From the NCBI GenBank assembly GCA_047495785.1, contig JBLDXI010000048.1, positions 1,054,001 through 1,118,000 of the forward strand: 64,000 nucleotides of DNA, in the 5' to 3' direction. Source of the DNA: Lepidodermella squamata (Eukaryota > Gastrotricha). The notes beneath the pieces were generated by a model, which saw only the letters and a program-made list of their open reading frames with translations, ran no database searches and was not told where the DNA came from. Position numbers and translations under genes: made by a program. Positions 55,419 through 64,000 of the stretch are shown piece after piece. The first letter of the stretch is position 1; each line of letters begins with the position of its first letter.

Positions 55419-55965
55419 TGATTTTGTTCAACAGAAAAGTGACTTTCAATTATTGACTGAAAATGACAATTATTGACAAATTATTGCCGCTTTATTTTTC
55501 TTTGTTTTTTCTTGATGTGATAAAATTTATATTAAGCTGGCTGCTAAGAGGCTAGAATTCCATTATTTTATTTTAGAGACTCTTAAATAGGATATTCGAG
55601 TTGAAAATCGATCCTATGGAACATGGAACGATGAAAGTAACCGCAAGTTTAATTTGAGGCCTTCCTTATTTTGCTACTATCTTTCTAAATTTTACGGTTT
55701 ATGAGGATTATATTATGAGGCTATCGCGTTTTTTTTTGCAACTGTCTATTTCTTGGTATAAGGTATTATACCGGCGTTTGGTGTAAGGTAACAATGTGTA
55801 CTGGAGGTGGCCGGGCGTGTTATTAGCAGCTAATTTTTTTATCAAATGCCTTAATCGTGCAGTTATATATCTTATCGGCTCACCCTATACACACTCCACC
55901 CACTGGCTAGCTAGAGTCATTTCACTGGCTTCAGTCCCGAATTTCACGTTAATAAACCCGAAAAA
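55419..55965. other. Intergenic before ankyrin gene 3
   Basis: AT-rich spacer without a recognised element. Confidence 0.35.
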
Positions 55966-58410
55966 ATGGACCGATATTTGGAGATGGACAGTGGCGAGAC
56001 GGTCGAATTGATGGCTTTTATAGGCAGTGGCGGCAATATTCGACCTGATTCAGTGTACCCCCACATTCACTGTGTCCAAACCGAGTGGAATGCTTACCTG
56101 AGTTACCTGAAAGATTTAGTCTTCAAAACAATTCCTGACGACTGGCGCCGGCAAACTGCTTTGACTCGGGCTGTTTGGGCTAACGACTTGGAGCTGGTCC
56201 GTAGTTTGATATCTCAAGGCGCTCCTTTGAACCAAACTTGGTACTCTAATCCGAGGCCATTTGAGAGCTATGACTTGGGTAAACCGGGCAATGTTCCAGT
56301 GAATAAAGCTTTGAAATGCGTAGAGGAAGCTATCTACGACTTTGAGGAAACCGAACAGCGCAGGTATAACGAGCGTGAAGATGAAAGGTGTCGTTTGGCT
56401 GCGATTCCCCGGGAAATCCACATTACTAAAACCGAGCATTGCAATGGCGAGGAAAAAAGAGTAGAGGTATGCGTGCCAAACCCGAATTGGCGTCCGGACC
56501 CTGGTCCTTATTGCAAGCAGTCGGTACCTATGGGCTGGGTTAATCTGCAACATGAGTTGGAATGCTTTAGTAACAATTTTCAACGGCTTTATTCCATGAA
56601 AATCGCTGTATTGGCCAGCTACGCGAAAGAGCTCATTGATAATGACCTAGCTCCTGCCTGGACACCACTTTTGATTGCGATGTACATAAAAAATGCGCCG
56701 ATTGTCATGGAATTACTCAGGGCAGGGGCTTCGCCTGATTTTTCCGCAGAAGCGCCAAGAGGATTTAAGTATCACGCTCTTGAAATGGCCCTTCGTAACT
56801 TCAGTACCGATCTCGAGCTATTTTCAACTGTCACCAAAGCCACGAGAGCAAAATCGAGCAAAGTTGTCGATGATCTACTGGTAGCGACGATTTTCAAGGA
56901 CATGATTCACCACACGCGGTTGATGTTATGCGATTTGAGCCCGAGTGACCAAGCTAAGGACAAGGCCTACTGCCACTCGATTACCAGGATGAACATAACC
57001 ATGGTTCAGCTGTTTTTAGAGCTTAATGTCACGAAAACTCAAAATGTCTACGAAAGCGCGACTAAAACCTTGTTGGAGGAAGCAAATCCGATCGCCGAGT
57101 CTATCGCCAAATTATTCTTCTTCCATTCAACGGTTGATCTTCCTGTCTCCGGTTTAGGTATTACTCTTCTTACCCTTACCGCCCGCCAAGCTCGTTTGAA
57201 TGAGTTTTCAATCGCTTGGCTGATCGAGGCTCAAAAGTCGAATGTTAGGTCACGAGTTGTTGACCGGAACGAGATAACCGTGTACAGTCCATTGGGGGAG
57301 GCTTGTGAAGGAGGCAATTTAGAGTTGTTCAAATATTTGAATGAAACGAAGAGCGTTCCTGTATCTGATGTTGACAACTTCAACGGCGATTCTTTGATCC
57401 TGAAAGCCGTCAAGTCCCGTCAATTTGCAATGGTTGAGCACTGCCTAGCTTTTAAAACTAAAACAGCTATAGATTTTCATGACCAATTGACGGGGATGAC
57501 ACCTCTCCGTCTTGCGATTCAAAATGGGGATAAAGCAATTTTTCAGTTGTTGTTTCAAAACGGAGCTCGGCCTGAACTTCAAGCGTTGTTGATTGCTGTG
57601 AAAACTACGCAGTTGGACGCAACGGCGATGCTGTTAGAGCCTTGCCCGAATCTAGCTACAGAAGCTGATCCTCTAACTGGCAACACAGCTTTGATGGAAG
57701 CTGGTCGCCAGGGTTGGCTTGATGGTGGAAAATTGATTCTAGCCATCGGAGCTAACCCGAATGCGGTGGATAGAATGGAACAAACAGCACTGTTGATCGC
57801 CTTGCAAGGACGAGCTCCGCCCGAGTTGATCCACATGCTGATTCCCGTGACGGATATCAAGCGTTTGTATAGAAACACGACTGGGCAATCGATTTTGAGT
57901 TTTGCAGTCCGCCATCGTTACGACACTTCAGTTATTACCGCCCTGTTGAATGGTAACAAGGCGAATGAGAAGGAGGATCATTTTGAAGTAGTGTCTTTCA
58001 ATGGAACGCCGATAGATCAGTTGAACGAGTTTGAAGGAAGTGCGCTGATAGAAGCTGCGGAAATCGGCAGTTTGGAGCATGGCAAGATTTTGTTGGAATC
58101 GGGTGCGAACATGGAGATTTTGGCGAAGGAAGGCACTTACATCAAGATAGACAAGGACAGCGACGTGACTAAGAAGAAGCCTAACGCTTTGATGGTCGCC
58201 GCGCATCACGGCCATTCGGAATATGTGAAACTGATTGTCGAGCACTGGAAGAAAACGAAGCCAAAGCAGAAGATTAAAGGCTTGAAAAAAGCGACTAAGC
58301 TGTCAGAGAAACGACTGGGAAGATCTTTCTTGCAAGCGGCTTTTACCTTCAAAGAAAAGGATCCTACTTTGATTATCCTTAAAGATGCGAGCAAATGCTC
58401 AATAATGTGA
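55966..58410 (+). CDS. Ankyrin-repeat protein 3 with C-terminal CaaX box
   Basis: An intronless gene of 814 residues and the most diverged of the three ankyrin proteins. Block order is the same: DRYLEMDSGET, first repeat (RQTALTRAVWAND), Glu/Arg linker with an insert (TKTEHCNGEEKR), NWRPDPGPY, and about ten ankyrin repeats ending at PNALMVAAHHGH. The tail KDASKCSIM ends in CSIM, the CaaX box also found on lamin A, a known farnesylation substrate. Conservation of Cys-x-(I/L)-Met in all three paralogues, when nearby residues vary, argues for selection on prenylation. It is followed 141 bp later by SOCS-like gene C on the same strand. Confidence 0.85.
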   Translation: MDRYLEMDSGETVELMAFIGSGGNIRPDSVYPHIHCVQTEWNAYLSYLKDLVFKTIPDDWRRQTALTRAVWANDLELVRSLISQGAPLNQTWYSNPRPFESYDLGKPGNVPVNKALKCVEEAIYDFEETEQRRYNEREDERCRLAAIPREIHITKTEHCNGEEKRVEVCVPNPNWRPDPGPYCKQSVPMGWVNLQHELECFSNNFQRLYSMKIAVLASYAKELIDNDLAPAWTPLLIAMYIKNAPIVMELLRAGASPDFSAEAPRGFKYHALEMALRNFSTDLELFSTVTKATRAKSSKVVDDLLVATIFKDMIHHTRLMLCDLSPSDQAKDKAYCHSITRMNITMVQLFLELNVTKTQNVYESATKTLLEEANPIAESIAKLFFFHSTVDLPVSGLGITLLTLTARQARLNEFSIAWLIEAQKSNVRSRVVDRNEITVYSPLGEACEGGNLELFKYLNETKSVPVSDVDNFNGDSLILKAVKSRQFAMVEHCLAFKTKTAIDFHDQLTGMTPLRLAIQNGDKAIFQLLFQNGARPELQALLIAVKTTQLDATAMLLEPCPNLATEADPLTGNTALMEAGRQGWLDGGKLILAIGANPNAVDRMEQTALLIALQGRAPPELIHMLIPVTDIKRLYRNTTGQSILSFAVRHRYDTSVITALLNGNKANEKEDHFEVVSFNGTPIDQLNEFEGSALIEAAEIGSLEHGKILLESGANMEILAKEGTYIKIDKDSDVTKKKPNALMVAAHHGHSEYVKLIVEHWKKTKPKQKIKGLKKATKLSEKRLGRSFLQAAFTFKEKDPTLIILKDASKCSIM

Positions 58411-58551
58411 TAATGTTCCATTTTCACGTTAGATGAAGAAAATTACATTTGATTTAAATTCACTTGATCGCATTTGATTGAAATAAATTATATTTTCAAA
58501 TTTGTGAGTTGAGAAAACATGATTTTTTCCATTTGGTAGGAACAAATCGCC

Positions 58552-59949
58552 ATGAGTTCCCATGGTTGTTACTTTTGTGGTTCTTGTTGTCGCTTGAAAA
58601 GCGCCGAATTTTTCAACAATTTGATAATTGAGTTGATAAGGGTTTTACCTGAAGTTATCCCATTCTACGCCACTGAACTTGAAGTGATACCTGCTGAAGA
58701 ATTGCTTTACTACCCATATCACGCTACAATTATTCATATCACACCGCTGGTTCTGGGCCGTAGTATCTGCATACTTGCGCGGAAATGTTACTTGAAGCTT
58801 ATAAAAAAATTCTGTCCCAACTTCGAAAAATGCCTCCTCGACGTGCTATTGGTGGGCACATTACAGAGAGGCTTATTTGAACCTCATGCTTTGATTTGTG
58901 CCCACTTGTGCCTTAAACTGAAAGATTTCGAGAGTTTGCGCCGGTTGATACCAATTATAAGTCCATCAGCCCCGAAATGCTTGCTGCTTGCGTTGTTTCG
59001 AACGACATTGGAGGAAGATTCCGGAGACAAATGGCCGCATCTGACGTACCGCGCCTTTCTGGAGCCGTCTGATGGAACTTGGGACCCGGATTTTGATTTA
59101 TTTGAGCCTGTGATGGAATCTTCAGGCCCGGATTTGTTCAACTTCCGAGACGAGGATTGCCGTAGAAACTTCGTCACAGGCGTTTCAAAGCTGATATCGC
59201 CGATCTTGAGAAAAATGTTGAGTAAGGAGCGGAAATTCGCAGTCATCATTCAACAAATTTACATCATTTTCGACCTATTTTCTCGGCTGCGATCATCGCT
59301 GAGAAAGAGAATCGACGTCTGTGCGTTAACGTCATTCTTCGAAAGTTTGTGTGAAATCTCCATCAATCTGGGCCGTCGATTTTTTGACGTCTCAAAAGCT
59401 TACAAATACGCCACAAGCTATCTTAATAGCACACCAAATCCTAGGGCCATCTACATTTTCCTGGAGGCTGGCTGTCATGTCGAACGCATCGTGACGCTTT
59501 CCAACTTCGATAACGATCCATGGATGTACCATTTCTTGTTCGAATTCAGGTTCAATCGTCGACTTCTACGTCAATACCACCCTGAGGTGGCTTTCAGTCC
59601 GTCGCCTTTGAGTTTGACTACGTTGTGCCGCCAGGTCATCCACCAGTTTTTACCACGAGGAGCAGCGAATCGTCGTTTGGTGCTGCGGAATATCGGGCTA
59701 CCCGAGTCACTTCAACGGTACTTGATGTGGCAAGATCTCGGTGAAGTTGTAATGGTTGCGGAAATGCGAAAATTGTTGGACAAATTGGAGCGAGTAAATA
59801 AGCCAGAAAAATATAAAACCAGTGATTTGGTGTGCCATTGTTTTGCTAAGACTCCGAAAAAACTTGAAATGGTTGGCGATGAGAATCGTTCTCTCACGCC
59901 AGATCCCAGATCTTTTTCCTGTGTGAAATTTATTCCGCTTGAATATTGA
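58552..59949 (+). CDS. SOCS-box protein, family member C
   Basis: An intronless gene of 465 residues with the clearest SOCS box of the family. The N-terminus has CYFCGSCC. The middle has the family motif APKCLLL followed by TYRAFLE, and a late helix pair AIYIFLEAGCHVE like an ankyrin repeat. Residues about 352-395 read PLSLTTLCRQVIHQFLP...IGLPESLQRYLMWQDL. This fits the BC-box consensus with its Cys, and a partial Cullin-5 LPxP motif (LPES). By analogy with ASB proteins it could recruit Elongin B/C and a Cullin to make a ubiquitin ligase, with the N-terminal part choosing the target. A roughly 70-residue tail follows the SOCS box, unusual because SOCS boxes are normally C-terminal. Confidence 0.7.
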   Translation: MSSHGCYFCGSCCRLKSAEFFNNLIIELIRVLPEVIPFYATELEVIPAEELLYYPYHATIIHITPLVLGRSICILARKCYLKLIKKFCPNFEKCLLDVLLVGTLQRGLFEPHALICAHLCLKLKDFESLRRLIPIISPSAPKCLLLALFRTTLEEDSGDKWPHLTYRAFLEPSDGTWDPDFDLFEPVMESSGPDLFNFRDEDCRRNFVTGVSKLISPILRKMLSKERKFAVIIQQIYIIFDLFSRLRSSLRKRIDVCALTSFFESLCEISINLGRRFFDVSKAYKYATSYLNSTPNPRAIYIFLEAGCHVERIVTLSNFDNDPWMYHFLFEFRFNRRLLRQYHPEVAFSPSPLSLTTLCRQVIHQFLPRGAANRRLVLRNIGLPESLQRYLMWQDLGEVVMVAEMRKLLDKLERVNKPEKYKTSDLVCHCFAKTPKKLEMVGDENRSLTPDPRSFSCVKFIPLEY

Positions 59950-60080
59950 ATATGAAAACTGAGTGAAATGTGTGCCTATTTTACAAACTTTTATTTTTCT
60001 AGATCATGAATTTTTAAACGAAATTAGTCCAGTGGTAAAGTTGGTTCTGGCTGGGAAACAGCTTCATTTATATCACTGCC

Positions 60081-60430
60081 AGATAAGCTTAGAATTCTCG
60101 GTATCTTTCCTTATAATCATTGGATGTTCTCTGTGTACTTGATCGTCATTCAAACCTTGGAAAATATCGGAAATACCAATCTCAACGTCATCGAAAAAAT
60201 CCTACTAAATTCACCGAATTCTGTGTCTGTAGCTACAGAACTTCATCGAAATGCGTTGTCACCATGTCCAGTGTCCAGCTAATTAACGCTTCGTCGGTTG
60301 GCTCTTCGGATTATTCGAGTCCAAGATGTGTCCTGGTCGAGTTTATGTTGCCATTCGTTCGCGGACAATTGGACAATTGGTTATCTCACCGGTTAACCTT
60401 ATCTTTAGCCCAGTGATTCCCAGTATATAA
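60081..60430 (+). promoter_or_regulatory. GATA-type sites and TATA box of the GH28 gene
   Basis: agataagc at 60081, ggttatct at about 60379 and ccttatct at about 60397 are GATA-type sites. tatataa at 60424-60430 lies 66 bp before the ATG. Confidence 0.45.
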
Positions 60431-60495
60431 ATTGTGCATTCCCAAGTCATTTAGTGCAGTCCACCTTTCCTATTCTCTGAAAACAAGTAAAAGCG

Positions 60496-61860
60496 ATGAA
60501 GCTTTCAATTGTAACGCTAGTGGTGATCAGTTTGTACTGTAGAATTTCCCTGCAGCAAATCAGCATTGAGAACTTCGGCGCTGTCGCTGGGGTGTTTTCC
60601 AAGGCCCAGGCTCTTTCAAATGGTGCTGCTTTCGAGAAGGCCATCATCGCAGCTAATGCTTCGTCCTCTCCTGTAAATCGGCAAGTTCTGATCCCGGGCG
60701 GGAAAACCTTCTCGTTCCTACCTGCATCCGTCACTATCGACAAATTGATCAACATAACGATTCAGCTTGACGGCAATCTTTCTGCTTTCACGGATGATTT
60801 CACGCAGAACTGGCCCGGCTACCCGAATGTCTACAACATGATCCATCTCACCAATTGCACCAACTTGGCTATTCAAGGATCCGGCTCTATCTTGGGCAAC
60901 GGTTACGCCTGGTGGAATTACGTGATAACGAAAGGCAAAGACAACCGCCCTATCCTTTTGATGCTAGCATCGTCTTCTGGCATAACATTGACTGGGTTCC
61001 GACTGGAAAATGGTCCGAGGTTTCATATCAATTTGTACGATGTTGTAAATGCCCGCATTTCGAACTTGGCGATTTACGTCGACGTAGACGGTCAGAAAGA
61101 GCTTCTCAGAAATTCAGGATTGCTTTTCGAAAATCATCTAGGCATAACTATTCCAACCTTCCCTCTCAATACAGACGGTATCGACGTGGCTGGCAAAGAT
61201 GTTATCATAACTAATGTGACAATTCAGAACTTCGACGACGCCGTAGCTGTGAAACCAATGCACGCGGCTGGCCGTAGTAAATTCGGTTTGAACTGCACTC
61301 GAAATATCAACATCACCCATTCCAACGTAATTTTCGGGGTTGGCATGAGTATCGGCTCCGTCCCACCGAATCCTAACGTAAACTGCATCGATGGCGTTGA
61401 AGTGGTTGATGTGAATTTCACGACTCCGTTGAAGGCGATTTACATCAAGCCGAATCCTGGAGATCACGGGACTGGGCTTATCGCTAACATTGCTTATCGC
61501 GATATCAACATTCACCGTCCGTTGTGGTGGGCGATTTTTGTCGGCACCCAGCAGCAACATCAGCCGAAAGGTGTTAGTACTGGCTGCTCCTTTTTGTACC
61601 CGGCTTTCAAGTCGAAATGCGAAACTAATCCCAATGTTTCGATTCGTAACATCACGCTGCAAAGGGTGAATATTTATGACGGAGTTCTTTCGCCTGGGGT
61701 TATAATTGCGAATGTCTCGAATCCGGCGACTGGTTTCCTATTCGATAGCGTGAATGTGCATGGAGGTGGCAAGTGGCCCGTGAAAGACGGGCAATATCTG
61801 TGTACATACACGCAAGGAAAAGCTATAAATTCAAACCCTGTGCCGCCTTGTTTCACTTGA
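60496..61860 (+). CDS. Secreted GH28 (polygalacturonase-fold) protein with altered active site
   Basis: An intronless gene of 454 residues. The signal peptide (MKLSIVTLVVISLYC) is followed by a right-handed beta-helix of GH28 type. It has GSILGNGYAWW, then RPILLML, then NGPRFHINLYDV, NTDGIDVAG and NFDDAVAVKP. The catalytic Asp of NTD and the Asp pair are kept. The usual Gly-His-Gly reads GVGMSIGS, with His replaced by Val. The usual Arg-Ile-Lys reads YIK, with Arg replaced by Tyr. The fold is clear, but the enzyme may have shifted specificity (rhamnogalacturonan-like or exo-type) or be inactive. Animal GH28 genes are known in beetles, stick insects and plant-parasitic nematodes and are explained by lateral transfer. 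Poly(A) signal aataaa at 61905. Confidence 0.85.
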   Translation: MKLSIVTLVVISLYCRISLQQISIENFGAVAGVFSKAQALSNGAAFEKAIIAANASSSPVNRQVLIPGGKTFSFLPASVTIDKLINITIQLDGNLSAFTDDFTQNWPGYPNVYNMIHLTNCTNLAIQGSGSILGNGYAWWNYVITKGKDNRPILLMLASSSGITLTGFRLENGPRFHINLYDVVNARISNLAIYVDVDGQKELLRNSGLLFENHLGITIPTFPLNTDGIDVAGKDVIITNVTIQNFDDAVAVKPMHAAGRSKFGLNCTRNINITHSNVIFGVGMSIGSVPPNPNVNCIDGVEVVDVNFTTPLKAIYIKPNPGDHGTGLIANIAYRDINIHRPLWWAIFVGTQQQHQPKGVSTGCSFLYPAFKSKCETNPNVSIRNITLQRVNIYDGVLSPGVIIANVSNPATGFLFDSVNVHGGGKWPVKDGQYLCTYTQGKAINSNPVPPCFT

Positions 61861-61945
61861 CAGACTATAAAGAGGTCATACGATTTTGAGGTGAATTATC
61901 TGTAAATAAAATGATGTTATCTATGGCGTAACCGAAGCTTGATAC

Positions 61946-62290
61946 TGCGTGTCCCAAGCAAAGAAAATACCCGGAAAAGGGTTTAGAAACTCTAAATTCT
62001 CCTGTCCAGATAAGTTAAAGAAAAATTAAAAAAATCTTGAACATAGTAATTAAGTATGTCAAGTAATTAGATTAAACAGTCCGGAGAAATTTGGTCCAGC
62101 CGCCTAAGCCGCGTAAAACTACTGAAAAATACCAAAACCCCTATCGGGATTTTCCGTTTTATTTCGGTAATTTTCTATTTCTTTGTGGTTAAATTGCGGA
62201 TAAAATATTCTCTAAGTAGGTTTAATTTAAAATGTTCTGCCAAATTAGAAACAGGTTCCGCAACTTTTCGAAGACGTTGTAGTTTTGTGA
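61946..62290 (-). repeat. GCGTGTCC-ended repeat, copy c
   Basis: It starts gcgtgtcccaagc and contains ggagaaatttggtcca, the reverse complement of the core string of copies a and b, so it is inverted relative to them. The far end is uncertain. Confidence 0.6.
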
Positions 62291-62752
62291 GGTCAACCCA
62301 AATGGCGCGTAAAGATTCGAAGGTTTTAACCAACGTCGCTTTATCAGTCGATTTATTCAGCTTCTTCCGAGATTTAGGTAGCTTGTGGCTTGTGAACGAG
62401 GTAAGCCACATTAACCTAAAAAAGCATTTCACCAGAGCGTTTTCGGATTCATTTAAAATTTGGATGAGGATGGATTCTTTGTAGAAGCGACTCCCTTTGT
62501 AGGGGCGGATTGTAGCTTCGAAGCTCAATGAAACCAGTGTCTTTCCAACCAGTCAGTCACAAATTTACTCGATTTTCCGTGCTTGATCAATACAATTAGT
62601 TTAAATCGGCTTGTAACGAACATTTCCCGGCACCGTACTGATGATAGAGTTTGAAGAATTAAACTCTCAACCTGATCTTACTAAATATGTGTTAAAAGTC
62701 TAGCGTGTTTGTAACCACTTTTTCAAGTATCGAATTGGGGTCTTCCTTTTAC
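62291..62752. other. Intergenic, no gene seen
   Basis: Short open frames only, between repeat copy c and the next inverted-repeat element. Confidence 0.35.
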
Positions 62753-63007
62753 TGGAACCTAATTTGCTGTAACGGAACCAAATGTTGCAATTTTTCAGTG
62801 GCCTGAAATCACTTTTCGGATATTTCTCACGGGTCAAGATAGACCACAATAAATCTACAAAAATCACCGGTAAATTCAGCATGACAGTCTCTACAAGACA
62901 GAGTGTCCAATTCAGAACTCATGCTTCGCCTAAAATTGGTAGAAATATTCAAAAAATTACTCTTGGCAGGTTTCGAATTTGGTTCCGCTAAAGCTAATTA
63001 GGTTCCG
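62753..63007. repeat. 255 bp element with GGTTCCG inverted ends
   Basis: The left arm (ggaacctaatttgctg, to 62782) is the near reverse complement of the right arm 62977-63007 (atttggttccgctaaagc). A further atttggttccgct follows at 63017. It lies about 100 bp before SOCS-like gene D. Confidence 0.6.
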
Positions 63008-63103
63008 CTCACGGTAAATTTGGTTCCGCTAAAAGATCCAGTAGTCTGCTTCTGCACATATTTTCCGTTTTCTTTTCTAGTGAGGTTGCTTTACTTGGCT
63101 CAG

Positions 63104-64000
63104 ATGTTTGAGAAAACATATTGTCGTGATCATTTATGCGAGTTTTGCAAAGACTATTGTTTTCTCACGAGATACGACTTCTTGATTCAACTGATTGCTG
63201 AGTTGGGAACTTTGCTGGCAGAATATGTTGGAAAATATGTCGTAATAATATCGAATTCTTACGGCCAATGGTGGTTCCTGCAAATATTTGAAGGTCTTAG
63301 ACTCTGGCTTGACCTTAGGGGCGACAATGTTATAGTCATATTGCCTCACCAGGAGGAACGTGAAGCATTCCTGATCCCGCTGAATCAAACTCTAGCTAAC
63401 CTTGAAGAACGGGACGAGCTATCTTTCCTCATGTTGATTTTTCGAGTGCGTGTTCTGTCGAGTTTGCAAGATAAAACTCAATTAATATCGTTCCTCTGCC
63501 GAAATTGGTCGTATTTGCCGAAATGCGTCTTGTACTCAACAGTCATTCATCTGTTCGAAACCGATTGCGACATTGATACGTATCGAGCTCTGGCTGATGT
63601 TGGGATCTTCAATTATGGTTCCGGTCGGGTTTGCAGAGATGTAACTGAAATGGAATCATTTGCTGAATTCATTCGACGTCTCTGCTGGAAATGTTTAAAT
63701 TGTGTCAAGTTGGACTATCCTAAGGCGCCGCTGGGAGAGATGGACATTCAAAAAATTCGCGTTTTGACGGATTTAATCTCGCGAATTTCCGATGATGTCA
63801 AAGATCGGATCCAAAATTGGAATATATCCTTGGAATACCTTGTGGATTTCACAGACTTTGAAAACCATGTCGATGTGTTCCGCGACTACATCGATGCCTC
63901 AAATATTTATAGGAGCGAATGTTTTTTGATGGAATCATTCCTTTCCAAGAATTATTCTTTGGCGTTGGCATTACTTCAGGCTTCAAGCCCTCTCGACCGA
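63104..64000 (+). CDS. SOCS-box-like family member D (3' end outside window)
   Basis: From an ATG at 63104 the frame is open for 299 codons to the window edge. The N-terminus has a Cys cluster (CRDHLCEFCKDYC) followed by a hydrophobic helix region. The middle holds the family motif LPKCVLYS and then TYRALADVG, as in members A-C. The predicted SOCS box lies beyond the window, so the family name rests on the N-terminal and middle parts. A tctag-type acceptor occurs just upstream, so a 5' exon is possible. Its presence shows that the array continues to the right. Confidence 0.6.
   Translation, partial: MFEKTYCRDHLCEFCKDYCFLTRYDFLIQLIAELGTLLAEYVGKYVVIISNSYGQWWFLQIFEGLRLWLDLRGDNVIVILPHQEEREAFLIPLNQTLANLEERDELSFLMLIFRVRVLSSLQDKTQLISFLCRNWSYLPKCVLYSTVIHLFETDCDIDTYRALADVGIFNYGSGRVCRDVTEMESFAEFIRRLCWKCLNCVKLDYPKAPLGEMDIQKIRVLTDLISRISDDVKDRIQNWNISLEYLVDFTDFENHVDVFRDYIDASNIYRSECFLMESFLSKNYSLALALLQASSPLDR

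Noticed and set aside
61138-61662. 174-codon minus-strand frame within the GH28 gene
   Set aside because: Antisense shadow of a clear GH28 coding frame, with no motif of its own.

Overview
The window is eukaryotic nuclear DNA from an animal. Many genes are split by 31-60 bp GT-AG introns. The gene set includes Cys-loop ion channels, GABA-B-like receptors, microsomal P450s, chymotrypsin-fold proteases, a C-type lectin domain and a lectin-mucin membrane protein. Compactness, short introns and tandem secreted-protein families suggest a small ecdysozoan (tardigrade, nematode, springtail or mite). I cannot settle the phylum from sequence alone. Exon coordinates in the entries were worked out by eye from splice motifs, reading phase and paralogue comparison.

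Layout. 1-8.4 kb: the last exon of a C-type lectin gene, a P450 remnant, then two paralogous Cys-loop channel genes separated by fold-back repeats. 9-14.5 kb: a CYP2-like P450 followed by a duplicated block (P450 3' end plus two small secreted Cys-rich genes on the minus strand). A MITE, an inverted-repeat element and a Harbinger transposase remnant lie between the copies. 15-28 kb: two GABA-B-like receptor genes in opposite orientation flank four tandem minus-strand secreted trypsin-fold proteases. 28.5-36.6 kb: an L-type-lectin/mucin/TSP1-like membrane protein, two intronless secreted PQQ-type beta-propellers and a chymotrypsin-like protease. 36.6-41.8 kb: no recognisable gene; two copies of a GCGTGTCC-ended repeat. 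41.8-64 kb: an array of three intronless ankyrin genes and four SOCS-box-like genes. It is interrupted by a CYP3-like P450 and an intronless GH28 polygalacturonase-fold gene.

Functional reading. Much of the window encodes secreted or surface proteins plausibly used in gut, detoxification or defence. GATA-type sites upstream of both propeller genes and the GH28 gene fit gut expression, but this is inference.

The most novel feature is the 41.8-64 kb array. Three roughly 800-residue ankyrin proteins each end in a CaaX box predicted to be farnesylated. They are interspersed with a diverged family that has an N-terminal Cys cluster and a C-terminal SOCS-like box. One member matches the Elongin-C-binding BC-box consensus; two have lost its key Cys. 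The array shows a 349 bp inverted duplication flanking one ankyrin gene, a 71 bp identical tract between two ankyrin genes, and a decayed SOCS-type relic, so it is turning over quickly.
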